DNA of 64,000 nucleotides from Pseudogymnoascus destructans (Eukaryota > Ascomycota > Leotiomycetes > Thelebolales > Thelebolaceae): contig NW_020167544.1 of NCBI RefSeq assembly GCF_001641265.1, forward strand, positions 493,696 through 557,695, read 5' to 3'. The notes beneath the pieces are model-generated. The model ran no database searches and was not told the DNA's origin. It saw only the letters and a program-made list of their open reading frames with translations. A program made the translations under genes and the position numbers. Below are positions 10,261 to 21,251 of the stretch, piece after piece (positions within the stretch are counted from its first letter, which is position 1; each line of letters opens with the position of its first letter).

Positions 10261-13200
10261 ATGCGTTGTCTACCTGGCCTCTGCGTAACTAATCTATTAG
10301 TTATTCAGTTGGCCGTTGCGCTCCCTACTAGTGCAAATGCCATCATTTCAAATTCGACAGCGACGAACTCGTCGATGACGACCTTCAACTTTACGCTTTC
10401 GTCGATGCATACCTCGAACTTGAACTCCACAACCTCGACTCGTAATAAGCCGACATATACGCTGGCGAGCAAGACTATATCAGAGTTACCGAACATCAAC
10501 AAAGAGACATCGACATCGACATCGACATCTAAAACAGCATATCTCCCGACTCCGACTATATCGACAACATCCCCACTGAATACGACAAGTATACCTCAGA
10601 ACTCATCTCTCACACAGGTGATCACAAACATATTAAATGGCACACAGAAACAGGGATTTGGAGGCACTGGATATGCCAAAGGAAATAGCCTTTCAGGTGT
10701 GAGCCTTGCAGGCTCAAATACGAGCAACGATCTTGCTGTCGCCGAGGCGTTTGCATCCGACATGTTCCGTTTCGCTGACCGCCAGAATATATCCGATGCA
10801 AGCTGGACGTCCATGGTCTGCAGTCCTTCCGCTTTCGAAGATGCTCGCAAGAAGTTGGCTCCCATAGATCTCGCCGCGCTAGAACAGACATGCGCGATCG
10901 TCGCCTCTAACGGGACTAACAATACATTCAACCACTTTTCCAACTCCACTGGGATCCGCCCTTACATCATTAGCGGACTTTCACCCGGATCCTCGTTGCG
11001 ACGCCTATTCAAAGTAGCGTCATTTGCGCTTCCCCAGTTCGGCCGTGGTTGCATGGACGACTTTGGCTACTTTGAGATGACGGCTGCGAATCTGGAGGAG
11101 TCCGGCGTGTGGGAATGGTACCAAGCGTGGACACAGGAGGCAAGCTCAGGGCCGCTGGGGCCGCGATTCGCCGCCTATGGCGAGGTGAGGCTTTTTGGGC
11201 ATGTGTTCTTGGGAGACGATGACTATGACTGTGGGTTGGAGATGGGTGGCTGCACGAGGAGGCCAAGCTGTAGCAGCATCATGATGCAGTACCAAGGCGA
11301 CAAAGAGTTGGCACGGAAGGTGTATTTTGTGATGAAATTGCACAACACGGTTAACTTGGTGCTGAAGACCTACTATGTAAGTTCTCTATTATATATATAT
11401 TTTCCCTGGTTACTGACTATGTAGGACACTCTTTTGTCATCGCACGTCAACGTTGGAAGCTACATCGAGTCTATCATCACGACATGCACGCAAAGGGTCT
11501 CGGGAGAAGCAACCAAGACATGCACCTTCATCCGAAGTAGCGTTAAAAATGTGAACGACTTTGTCACTGAGATAGGTATCGCCGCCATGATGAGCAGTAT
11601 GGCTCTCGCCTCACCAACCGCCACGCAGCTCGTTCCTGGCAAGATTCTCGACATGCCCGCCCCGGTATTTCTCTTCAGCAAGACCCTGCGCATCTGGCGT
11701 ATGTGGAACGCGAAGGCACTTGGTGGCCCACTGCCGGACAGCCTCTGTGAGGGCCTTGGTATGATTAAAACAGATGACCCGGCGCAGATCACTGTGTTGA
11801 GGAACGCCCTACTCGCAACGAGCCAGACGTTCCGAAAGTCCTTGAGCGCGAGCACGAAGCAGCTTAATCGCGGAACGTTCTTTGATGGCGGCCCCTCGGC
11901 ATTATCCTCTATGATAGCTTCCCCCATCTGGGCCAACGAGACTGGAGTCGTCCAAATCCTCACGGACCCTTACCAAATGGAAGAGTTAGTTTCCCCCTTC
12001 CCTACTCCCTACCACTGACTGACCAAACCTAGCCTCATGACAACAGCCATAAAAGAAGGCCTGATGGCCGCTTCCTACCGCGCCGCAAAGTGCTTCATGA
12101 AATGTAACTCCCATCCCCAAGCCAATCTCTTCTGCGACGGCTTCAACGACTGGGAATTCAGTGCTGCTGCACGCGAAAAATACGGTGACCCTGGTGATGG
12201 CCATGACCCGCAATCCCCCAAATCCGACCTCGAGCGTCAGATGCGGATCTGCCCGCGCTCGGACAAAGTATGCCAGATTGAGTGCTGGTCGCAGGAGAAG
12301 CGTGGCTTCAGCATGCCAATGCACGGCTTCCATACCGTACAGGGTGCGCCGCTCAATTTCGACGTCAAGGATGCGATGGCGCGACTCTACGACTATTACA
12401 AGGCTCGCGGTAATGCGGATCCGTATCTTAACTGGGGTGGTGATGCAGTAGGTGATATGGAAGGCGGCGCTCCGCGGTTTTGGCTCCCCGTTTGTGATTC
12501 TGACGCGGGATACGTGCATATTGCCGATTGGGGCCACCAGCGAAATCACCTGTCGGACAATGTTGATCGCCGTGCCTTCCCGCTGTCATGTGGAAACTAC
12601 CGCTCTGATGAAACGGAAGAGTTCATTCGCGCCGTGGGGATGGAGAATCTAGCAACCGAGCCCCCCTTCCCGCTTGATCCATTTTACAAGGTCTACGCAC
12701 CGAAGGTAAGAATAATTCTAGTGAGCCCAGAATATAAGCATCCACTAACTACGACCAGACACTAAGCGCTATCATTCAAGCACCCCTGGACTCCTTCCTC
12801 GCCTTCTGTGCTCTAGGCATTGCGTACCCGCAGGATGCCCCACACGCTGCAGCTATAACCCCCTTCCGCTTCCAGCGCGAGCACTCGCGCTTTTGCGAGC
12901 CTATAATTGCCGAGACGCAGGGAATGGAATGGTACGTTGCAAACATGCATTTCTGCGAACACAGCGAGGCCGCGCAGGAGCTGTTCAAGGCGCAACTTTC
13001 GACGCCGGCGAAGCATGTGTCGGGTATGGGGATTGTCGTGAGCCATAAGAAGTTATGTGCTAGGTGGGAAAACAATGAGAATGAGAAATCTGTGCATATG
13101 GAGACTGAGAATGGGGGTTATATAATTGGAGTTGATATTGAGAGAGGGGATGGGGGCAGAGAGTATTCAGTCGGGATTGGTACAAAGGAACGGGATGACA

Positions 13201-13418
13201 GGGAGAAAGAGAAGGGGAAGAAGGGGAAGGAGGGGGGAGAGAAGGAGGAGAATGTGGAGAAGGGGAAAGGGAAGTTGAAGGAGAAGTCAAAGTGGAAGGG
13301 AGGCGGGGCAAAGGAGAAGGGGAAGTGGGAGTGGAAGGGAGGCAAGGGGGAGAAGGAGAAGGAGAAAGGAAAGTGGAAGGTAAATGGAAAAACCAGGGCA
13401 GGGATTGAATTTTTTTAA
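10261..13418 (+). CDS. Large secreted protein of unknown function, 1,002 aa, four exons
   Basis: Exons are 10261-11376, 11425-11984, 12033-12705 and 12759-13418. All three introns are GT-AG (48, 48 and 53 bp), and reading frame is kept across each. The ATG at 10261 starts a clear signal peptide (MRCLPGLCVTNLLVIQLAVA), so an upstream in-frame start is rejected. Residues 25-120 are Ser/Thr/Asn-rich and probably glycosylated. The core has many Cys, Trp and Tyr residues (for example CGLEMGGCTRRPSC and ETQGMEWYVANMHFCEH), as expected for a disulfide-bonded extracellular protein. The last 100 residues change to Lys/Gly/Glu runs encoded by purine-rich DNA. I do not recognise a domain. It could be a cell-wall or host-facing protein, but that is inference. 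Confidence 0.7.
13080..13400 (+). repeat. Purine-rich low-complexity tract inside the last exon
   Basis: GGGAAG/GGAGAA-type runs encode the Lys/Gly/Glu tail of the secreted protein. Composition changes abruptly from that of the preceding exon sequence. Confidence 0.7.
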
Positions 13419-13635
13419 GCCGAATCTAAGAATGAGGTGGGATTTAATATTTTTTAGGAGTTGCCTGTCTACTGGTTCTAATTTTGGTTTTGTTAGCACA
13501 CACCCCCCTACAATTTGAATAGGGATTACAATTCACGTTAGCTTTATTAAATTTGCAATGGAACATAATTGAATCAAGACAAAAAGTAAGAAGCGAAAAA
13601 TAGTATTCTCTATGTAGCTAACAACCCCTACCAAA

Positions 13636-16425
13636 TCACGATCCATCCCGAGGGTTAGACCAATTCGAAGGGATGGTGAGCGACGTCTCCACCGGGCTTC
13701 TGGGACCGCTGACACTCCCACTTGTCCCACTGGCACTGCTCCCATCGTCACTGATCTTCCTCCCACGCCTAGGCATTGGCAGGACCGGCCCCGGATCTTC
13801 ATTCGAGCTCTGCGTAAACCCACTGACGCCACTCAGCATGCTGCTGCTGCGGCCGCGATGCGGCCGCGGTGGTGTATACGCCATGCTCGGAACGGAGTAG
13901 TCAGCGACGTTAACATTCGGGGCATTCCAGGGGTAATTGGATGCTGCGACGTTATCAGGAATCTCGAACGGGTTCATCGTCGTTGGCGAGGGCTGCGGGA
14001 TTTGAGACGCCAGGTATACGGCTTGCTGGATCTCGGCATTCTGGAGAGCATGAATGCTAGCCCATAGTGTCGCTAGGGACTGCTGCATGTCGAAGATCTG
14101 TGGCTCCAGCTGATCTAGACGCTCGAGGTACATCATCTCGGTGCGGGCGCGCTCGGCCTCTTTCGCACCGCGCTCGGTTGATTTGCGTTGAGCTTCGTCG
14201 AGACCCCGTGCGTTGGCATCGGTGATACGCTCGTACTCTCCGTTGAGCTTGCTGATGCGGCTTTGCATCCTCTCGCGCTTCTGAAGGAAGGCCGTCACCT
14301 CGGCGGTTAATGCGTGAAGCTCATGCTCTGAGGAGACCTTGGCCTCGTGGAACTTGCTGCGCGAGGCTTTGTGGATGTCTTTCTCTGATTGCCATGAGAC
14401 CTTGGAACACTTCCACCCCCTGAAGTCGTCGTCGGGAACATCTTCGAGGCCCCTCAATTGGTCAGTCAACGAAGCAACTGCATCCTCGGCCTGGCGCGCA
14501 TGAAGATGGCTCTGTTGCACCTTCTGGCGCAACCTGTCATCATTGCCGCCAGACGACGCAATGTTGCTGCCAAGCTTATCGATCTCCTTTCGGGTTGAGT
14601 GCATCTTGCTTTTCTGCTCCTTGCGTTCACGCTTCTGACGAAGGCGTTCCTCATTAAGCTTGGCCTCTGCAGAGAGGATGGATGTTTTCAGTGTCGTAGT
14701 GGGAGAGTCGGGTCGTGCAGACCGTGGTGCGGTGGTTGACAGCGCAGGAAGAGGTGTCGCATCTGTGGCCGGAGCCGGCATTGTTCGAACATTGGTCGAG
14801 AAGATAATCGCATCGTCAAGGGTGCCGACAAATTCGCATTCGTAGTTTGAATTAGGAGTCAGCCCAAATATCTCGCCGCTCCATTGATCACTGTTTGTGT
14901 CGAGGGGGTTAATTCGAGTCGGTTGCCATTCCGTCTTATTCACACGGACGAAAAATGGCTTCGACCGATCAACCCCGAAGCTGTATATGGTGTCTTCTGG
15001 CGTAGATGGGTCAGCCCGAGATGGGAAATAGCTGGTGTTGAAGCAGACTTCATCGGAACCAATGTGCGTTATCCAGATACGGTCGGCTTCACTGTCGAAC
15101 GGCGCGTTCCCAAGGTTGTTAATATCAGTGGCATTCGCCCCAGCAGACTCTGCTGCGGTGCGAGAGGTCTCGTACTCCTTGGCCATGACGACCTTGGTGC
15201 TAGCAAGAGCTGCCCAAAGTGGCTGCTGTATGCGGACCTGAGCGCCAACCTTGCGTTTCTTTTTCGGATGCAGTGACTTGTCTGCGGCGCTCGCCGAGCC
15301 ATTCGTTTCGGTAGAGGCGGTAGCTGTTGAGGCCGTGCTCACTTGGTTGGTAGGTTCCCCTTGTGATATGGAGCCGTTCGCAGCCTCCGGGTCCCCAGCT
15401 GCGGATGCAATGAGGTCCCGTCTCTCCCGTCGCACATACCAATCCCGGATATATCGAACAATTCCTTGGGTTAGGATGTGGACCGCTAGGATCGTTCGGA
15501 CCCAGATGAAGGCACCTTTATTATTTGTCGAAGAATTCTCGAGGGGATCATCGACATCGGGCGAATAGTTGAAGAGGAAGCTAAGACGTGATTGCTTGAG
15601 AGAACCATTGCGAGCAAAATGCGATGCTCCAATGATTCCGAGACAGACGAGGACGTTGTTGAAACCTGCATCTTTACTTGTCGTGCCTCCACCCAGTGTC
15701 AGCGCAATAACGGTCTGCGCCACATCCAAGGACAGTTCCTGTAGAGGGCTCCACAGGAATAGCCAAACGAGTAAGACAAGTAAATCTACAGCCACGAGGG
15801 TGGCGACGGACGGGGTTCCCAACGACCCCTCAAATATGTCGGTAAAGGTGAAGCTTGAATGTGCGCCTGTGGACGGAGGCACAAAGGTGAGCGTGGCGAA
15901 GAGGAGGTGGATGAGAGTGAGGAACGCGGGTGGAACTTGGAGGAGTACGATGAGGATGGCGATTGTGTCGTAGAGCGGGCATGAGCGTAGGACTGTGAAT
16001 AAGAAGGTCACAGGACCAGCGTCTCGGTGCACAGCGGGGTTCTTGGCGGCGTTCACGTCAATTCTGCGATGGGTCTCTTGCGGAATGGACATTGTTGCGG
16101 CGTTCTGGTACGACTCGGAGGAGGAGGATTCGGAGTAGCCACTTAGTGAAGCGCGTCGGACGACAGAGGCGGCGAGCTTGGAGTCGGAAGCACCATTGGG
16201 AGGCCGTGTGTGCCCTGGTCGTGTCTGTCCATGCAGAGGAGGGGTTTCGGGGAGCGACGATACTGGCGGTGGTTGTGATGTTGGCTGCGTCGCGCCATTG
16301 ATGTGCCCATTGCTCCTCTGCTTCTGTATCCTCTTCCCTGGCCCTACCAGGCCATTCTCGTGCCTCGAGTTGTGCTGGTTCGCCGCTGGCCCTTGTGGTC
16401 GTTTGTTGGCAGCAGAGCGTCCCAT
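13636..16425 (-). CDS. acrB: AcrB-like ubiquitination-network membrane protein, 929 aa
   Basis: A single 929-aa frame from 16425 to 13636. The N-terminal 130 residues are disordered and rich in Ser, Pro and Gln. Hydrophobic segments follow at about 145-185 (FLFTVLRSCPLYDTIAILIV and onward) and 205-230 (LVAVDLLVLLVWLFLW). A central part carries a beta-rich region around ITHIGSDEVCFNTSYF. A long charged coiled coil spans about 590-790 (LNEERLRQKRERKEQKSKMH and following heptads), and a Ser/Pro-rich tail ends NWSNPRDGS. This order of membrane segments then coiled coil matches fungal AcrB, which in Aspergillus nidulans was found through acriflavine resistance and is linked to the CreB/CreC deubiquitination network. 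The naming rests on architecture and family resemblance, not on an alignment. Confidence 0.7.
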   Translation of the reverse strand: MGRSAANKRPQGPAANQHNSRHENGLVGPGKRIQKQRSNGHINGATQPTSQPPPVSSLPETPPLHGQTRPGHTRPPNGASDSKLAASVVRRASLSGYSESSSSESYQNAATMSIPQETHRRIDVNAAKNPAVHRDAGPVTFLFTVLRSCPLYDTIAILIVLLQVPPAFLTLIHLLFATLTFVPPSTGAHSSFTFTDIFEGSLGTPSVATLVAVDLLVLLVWLFLWSPLQELSLDVAQTVIALTLGGGTTSKDAGFNNVLVCLGIIGASHFARNGSLKQSRLSFLFNYSPDVDDPLENSSTNNKGAFIWVRTILAVHILTQGIVRYIRDWYVRRERRDLIASAAGDPEAANGSISQGEPTNQVSTASTATASTETNGSASAADKSLHPKKKRKVGAQVRIQQPLWAALASTKVVMAKEYETSRTAAESAGANATDINNLGNAPFDSEADRIWITHIGSDEVCFNTSYFPSRADPSTPEDTIYSFGVDRSKPFFVRVNKTEWQPTRINPLDTNSDQWSGEIFGLTPNSNYECEFVGTLDDAIIFSTNVRTMPAPATDATPLPALSTTAPRSARPDSPTTTLKTSILSAEAKLNEERLRQKRERKEQKSKMHSTRKEIDKLGSNIASSGGNDDRLRQKVQQSHLHARQAEDAVASLTDQLRGLEDVPDDDFRGWKCSKVSWQSEKDIHKASRSKFHEAKVSSEHELHALTAEVTAFLQKRERMQSRISKLNGEYERITDANARGLDEAQRKSTERGAKEAERARTEMMYLERLDQLEPQIFDMQQSLATLWASIHALQNAEIQQAVYLASQIPQPSPTTMNPFEIPDNVAASNYPWNAPNVNVADYSVPSMAYTPPRPHRGRSSSMLSGVSGFTQSSNEDPGPVLPMPRRGRKISDDGSSASGTSGSVSGPRSPVETSLTIPSNWSNPRDGS

Positions 16426-16990
16426 ACGTCCTCTGCTGACCCAGACGCTTCCTGAGCCAGCTCAAAGCTGCAGGGCGCAGTCAGTCTGGTGGCGGTCCCA
16501 GACCCAATGTCGTAAGGTAGCCAAGACGAAGGGGTTTGGTTGGCAGTTGTTTTCCGAGGAATGCGGCGGATGGTGAGTATAGTTGGATGGAGCTGCGAGG
16601 TTTTCGCGGGGAGCGAATATGGTTGATCTAGCGGTAAAGGACGTGTGGTCCCTAGCTGAAGATTCGGGTTGTTTGAAAGGCTGGTAAGATTCAGCAATTG
16701 GTGGTTTGAGTAGCGCACAGCGAAGCGGGAGGCGTTTTAATGCTGAGTCAGCAAGAAAAAAGTAACGTACTTCACTAGCGAGCTGCACATACCCCCGAGC
16801 TGCGCAAACCCCCCATTTTCACTACTTTACGGACCTATTACACAACAACAAAATTAATTAATTAATATTAAAATACACTAATGAGAAGCTTCCCTTTGTG
16901 CGCACGTACGAGCTGTATGCTCAAGTGATCTACATAAACTACACATACGTGGCGCGCGCATTTGCGGCTGGGTTGGCTGGTCTGTAACCT
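16426..16990. other. Intergenic region, becoming AT-rich
   Basis: This is the 5' side of the AcrB-like gene followed by an AT-rich stretch with ATTAATTAATTAATATTA near 16855. No gene was seen. The change in composition marks the edge of the transposon block. Confidence 0.5.
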
Positions 16991-17007
16991 CCTCTACACG
17001 CTCTAAA

Positions 17008-17112
17008 TCAACCCTTTGCGATCGATTCAACCCTTTGCGATCGATTCAACCCTTTGCGATCGATTCAACCCTTTGCGATCGATTCAACCCTTTGCGATCG
17101 ATTCAACCCTTC
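17008..17112. repeat. 19-bp tandem repeat containing GCGATCGATTC
   Basis: The unit TCAACCCTTTGCGATCGAT is repeated five to six times in a row at the 3' end of a decayed pogo transposase frame on the minus strand. Confidence 0.85.
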
Positions 17113-17452
17113 CTGAACTGTTAAAACTTCCCGCTGTGCAATATGAGCAATATAAGACCTCCTCTGTGCCCTCTTCTTCTTTTGTCTCTCATTTTCGGAC
17201 AGTAATTTCCTGTTCTCATCCGCAAGAAGGACAGTGGAATGAATTGTCATTTGACAGCCTTTTACCAGCGCGTAATCTGTTGGACTTGGGGGACTCTGCG
17301 TACGCGGCTAATGTACCCCTTGATAACTTGAGCTTGGAGCTCTAATTGAGCGATGTTCTGGGGCATTTCAGGTACCCAAGGACCTTGTACGGAAGTAGAG
17401 AGGTCTGTTGGTGGGGTTGGTGTCCGTAACTGAGTATTGAGCTTAACAAGTA

Positions 17453-19448
17453 CTCGGTGTTCCACCCACTCGCTTTGCTCGTAGGTGGCGACAGCGATCT
17501 GTGCACGCGACAGCGATATGCAACACACAAAATGAAAGAAATAAGCCTCATATAGCAACTATGTAACTATATAATTAAATAATAAAATCAATAGAGCTAC
17601 TATCACTATCTCCACTACTACTGTCACTACTAATCTCAATGTTACTATCACTATGATCCTTACCATACCGTAAAATTATCACTTTGGATTTTAACCCAAC
17701 CTTCTTCCGCTCTGCTACCCTCTTCCTCTCAACCCTTCGCTCTTCGATTTCAATTTTCCGTTGTTGCACCTGTAGCTGATTTACTACTTGCTTTGATTCC
17801 TTTGCTACTCTTGCCTCTGCCTTTGCTTGTAATTTTGCTTCCTTCTCCTCACGTAACAGTCGGGCGTCTGATGCATATAACTGCCCCCCCTTCTGTAGCG
17901 ATTTCCGTGCCCTTGCCTTTGCTGTTTTCTGCTCTGCTGACCATAAGGTAACAATGTCAAGCTCGGTCTTATAGAGCTCAGCCCGATGTAAAACAACTGT
18001 AGTTCCACGTGCAAATGATTGAAACCCTTCTCTTGACGGTTATGAGAAAGCTGCCTCTACTCTCTTCTGCCAATGTTTAACTGCCTGTATAGTTTGCACA
18101 CTAGTTTTTGGAGTTGAGATAAGGTCGTACGAAGCAAATGGCTCATAGTCTGGTGTTTGATTCCGGGTCTCTTGTATTTTATCAATTACTAGTGGAGGAT
18201 TATATGGATATAGTCCTGCATTTCTCCAACCTGATTGAATTGTCCGGACAGTTAAGGATTGCCGTCGGATTTGTGGAAGGTCGGAAAGGAACGTACGTAG
18301 CTTATACTCATAGTCATAGCTATGTACTGCTTGATCAAGTGCCTTTTGATGGAAGTGTTTGCACTGCTTAAAACTGCTACATCAAGAGGTTGTAGTAGAT
18401 GCGTAGTATGAGCAGAAAGGCAGCAAATAACAATGTTATGCTCTTCTGCTAATGTGAGAAAGCGCTCCATTTTATGAGAGTCATGGCCGTCGAGTAATAG
18501 GAGGCGGGTGTCGTCTGGTGCCATATGCTCTGCAGATAGTTGAATAAAATGCATGAGGTATTGAATTGCAATGTCGTCGTTTGAATACCCACTCTCATTA
18601 ATGATAACAAGAGCATTTGGCTCAAGGTTATCATTATACCATGAGTCCATATGAAGTTTCCCCGGAATGATAATGGCTTCTGCAATTGCTGTACCACTTG
18701 CATTTACTCCCTCAATCACAGTAACAGAGAGCCGATTCTCAGATTATCAACAGTCCATTGCTTTACACCAATCGGCACAATAACAGCTGTAGATTTATAA
18801 CATCCAATCATGTAGCCAGTCTCGTCAACATTCCATAAGTTATATGGCTTAATGTTGTGTTTTGTAATAAGTGCGTTATATGTAAGGAAAAATTCCTCAA
18901 ACACCTCTTTCTTTTGTGCCTGCTTTCTATGCGTATTTAAAGTCTTCGTATGAATCGAGTGGAATTCAGGGTGTGCCTTAAGGAAGCGTTGTAACCACCG
19001 TTGCGATGGGATCGTATGATCGGGTCGCAAGTCTGCAACAGCCTGTAAAACCATTGATCGGTTTGCAGGGACCCCACGCTTAAGTTGGTCATATATAAAT
19101 TGACAAACTGCAGTATCTTGTTCTTGAGATAAAACTCGGTTTTGACCCCCGCGGGGAAGGAGAGGGGTAGTAATGTGTCATCGGAGTGTCTCACGGTTGA
19201 CATTAAACTTGCGGGCAACCCAAGTAATTGTATAAGTATCTGGTTGTTTCAAGTAGAACTGCCGGGCCTCAATAAGACGGTCAGCTCGACTTGGATCGCT
19301 ATTCAAAGGCATCGTAGAGGGTTGTTGTTACGACAAATATTATTATTTCATCTATGTATCAAAGTGGCGGTGTACATGCACATATCGCTGTCGCGTGCAC
19401 AGATCGCTGTCGCCACCTATGAGCGAAGCGAGTGGGTGGAACACCGAG
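17453..19448 (-). mobile_element. Pogo-like DNA transposon (inner copy), about 2.0 kb
   Basis: Terminal inverted repeats of about 70 bp lie at 17453-17520 and 19379-19448. They begin CTCGGTGTTCCACCCACTCG and differ at only a few positions. A TA dinucleotide sits just outside each end (17451-17452 and 19449-19450), the target duplication of the Tc1/mariner superfamily. The element carries one decayed transposase frame on the minus strand. It is inserted in the transposase of another pogo element. Confidence 0.9.
17575..19312 (-). pseudogene. Decayed pogo/Fot1 transposase of the inner element
   Basis: Reading starts at an ATG at 19312 with an HTH-type N terminus (MPLNSDPSRADRLIEARQFY). It meets an in-frame TGA directly after ETLR, in a CGATGA context that would fit a C-to-T change. 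CENP-B-type HTH, then NLWNVDETGYMIG (first catalytic Asp) and LLLLDGHDSHKM (second Asp) are readable, followed by HTTHLLQPLDV (third Asp). Frame breaks occur near 18717 and 18260, and the basic Lys/Glu/Ser-rich C terminus ends at 17575. It is not functional as it stands. Confidence 0.85.
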
Positions 19449-19509
19449 TACTCGTTGGGGTCAAAGGGAACAAGGCCTGTAGCTGCGAACCCATTGCGGA
19501 CCATATTTA

Positions 19510-19764
19510 CACCCATACCTTACGGGCGACGGTCTATTTTTTTAGACGGTTGTGGCACTCTTTGATAGGGTGCTGGCCTAATTTTACATGGGTGATTTGT
19601 GGGCCATATGATGCTCGCCAGACCAGTCCAGGACTAGTTGCCCAGTACAATATCTCCACCGTAACAGTATTCAACACTATGATAGGCCTCTCAAGCGATA
19701 TCCATGGCACCAAATATCCTTCAAAACTGAGCTAATAAACTAAGTGCTCTATGAGAGACCTTCC
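19510..19764. other. Unassigned sequence between transposon fragments
   Basis: No family motif was seen. The stretch separates the outer pogo remnant from a chromovirus integrase fragment. Confidence 0.4.
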
Positions 19765-20294
19765 TTCAAGTCATATTAGCCGATCACGGATTACCAGAAG
19801 AAATCATCTCAGACAGAGACAAGCTTTTTACTTCGAAATTTTGGAAATCTTTAATGGCGCTTTTGGGAACAAATCATAAGCTATCAACAGCTTTCCATCC
19901 CCAAACAGACGGTCAAACAGAAAGACTGAATCAAACCCTTGAACAATACCTACGGAGTTATCTCAACCACCAACAAGACAATTGGGTTCAGATATTACCC
20001 ATCACAAAGTTCGCATATAACAGCGCGATGACCGAAGCAACAAAAGTCTCACTGTTCTTTGCCAATTATGGCTATCAGCCAGGGGCATATAGACAACCAC
20101 GACCAGATGAATCAAGAGCAGAACAAGCTATGATCGCCATGGAACAACTCAAATCGTTCCATGAACAACTCGTGACAGACATCCAATTCTTAAATGAACG
20201 ATCTGCGCATATGCAAACAAGAAGCGCAGTATGGAACCTGCCTTCAAGGAGGGGGATAAAGTATATCTACTCCGGAAACACATCAAAACAAAAC
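19765..20294 (+). pseudogene. Chromovirus integrase fragment, close relative of the element at 42.8 kb
   Basis: This stretch closely matches 47835-48363 of the intact chromovirus at both DNA and protein level. It contains the last catalytic part of integrase (TAFHPQTDGQTERLNQTLEQ) and the following linker (NERSAHMQTRSA, where one base is lost relative to the intact copy). It starts abruptly near 19765 and stops exactly where an inverted LTR begins at 20295. It is a truncated piece without LTRs of its own. Confidence 0.85.
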
Positions 20295-21063
20295 TGTAAT
20301 AGTGGGTGCACCAGATGTGAGAATCTAGCCACCCAAGGAAGGGATGACTAAGACAACACACTGTCTTAGAAAACAGAGCCAAAGGGTTGTAGCTTAGACT
20401 ATTCCACAATGCAGCAATCAGGTGTGTGATGTAGTGAAGTGGTTCAGACAAGTTGCAACAAATGTTGAGTCTGGGAACTCAGGGGTAAGTCAGAGGTTAA
20501 CACCTCACTGACTTTTCAGAAACAAGGAGTAACAAGATGAATGCTTGGAAGCTTGGAAAAGACGTGGAAGTATGTGATAGTCGATTTACTGTATTGTCTG
20601 CTTGCCCTTTCTTAAGGAAAGGGCAATCCTATTTATGCTAAAGGAGTGTAGTTCTCTCATTTTCCAAGACTTTCCATGACTTAACAGGCTTGGTAACTGT
20701 AGTCGACGTAAGAGAATCCCATAGAACCATCTCTTAGGTTCGTAGCCTATAGGAAGTAAAAGGAGGTCCAAGGTCAGAGTACCCCTATAGACAAATTATG
20801 TCATAGACAAATTATGTCATAGACAAATTATGTCATAGACAAATTATGTCATAGACAAATTATGTCATAACTTAACCAATCTTGTGGGTAACTAAAGAGC
20901 GATGACGTGTAATGAATCATAGAGGTTCGTAGGAGCTTTTAGAGCTATCGTTCATGCTCCTAGGCCTCTAGTTGGTAGAGATATGTCATGTGGGAGTATG
21001 AGTGATGTCATGTAATGAATCATAGAGGGTTGTAGAGATATGCTATGTGGTAATATCGGCCCA
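20295..21063 (-). repeat. LTR of gypsy-2 family, inverted orientation, 769 bp
   Basis: It reads TGTAATAGTGGGTGC at its left edge and ...ATATCGGCCCA at its right edge, the reverse complement of an LTR that starts TGGGCC and ends TTACA. It contains five copies of a 16-bp repeat (CATAGACAAATTATGT). It is nearly identical to the direct LTR at 21252. The length difference of 16 bp equals one repeat unit. Confidence 0.85.
20790..20872. repeat. 16-bp tandem repeat inside the inverted LTR, five copies
   Basis: ATAGACAAATTATGTC recurs five times here against four in the facing LTR, where it reads GACATAATTTGTCTAT. A third, partial LTR at 54.3 kb has only one. Confidence 0.85.
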
Positions 21064-21251
21064 GTCATGTCATACTGACATTCATTGCACTCAGTTTGCT
21101 ATCAAACTCAAGAGCAAACTTTGAAATCTCCTCCTCAAACCTACAAGTCACTATACATATTTTGGCTTATCACACCAACAACAAGAGCAATACTACTCAA
21201 CGATTGCTACAACCATCTATGATTCATTACACGTCATCGCTCCTTAGTTAC
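21064..21251. other. Spacer between the two facing LTRs
   Basis: The first 130 bp (from TCATACTGACATTC) match sequence found upstream of the third LTR copy at about 54068-54210. The last part (ATGATTCATTACACGTCATC) repeats an LTR-internal segment. The spacer is therefore a rearrangement product and not a simple loop. Confidence 0.6.

Larger units (their letters stand above)
17065..19505 (-). pseudogene. Outer pogo/Fot1 transposase remnant, split by a second pogo element
   Basis: The C-terminal part of a DDE_1-type transposase lies at 17450-17065 (minus): KLNTQLRTPTPPT, then a basic coiled segment NRKLLSENERQKKKRAQRR and VLTVQEGLN. Just upstream of the inner element, at about 19505-19451 (minus), is its continuation NGFAATGLVPFDP. 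The two halves meet at the TA that flanks the inserted element, with about one base out of frame at the join. Everything upstream of that (HTH and catalytic core) is missing. It is a dead remnant that served as target for the inner element. Confidence 0.7.

Noticed and set aside
15200..16576. Plus-strand frames opposite the AcrB-like gene
   Set aside because: Short, overlapping and without motifs; shadows of the 929-aa protein.
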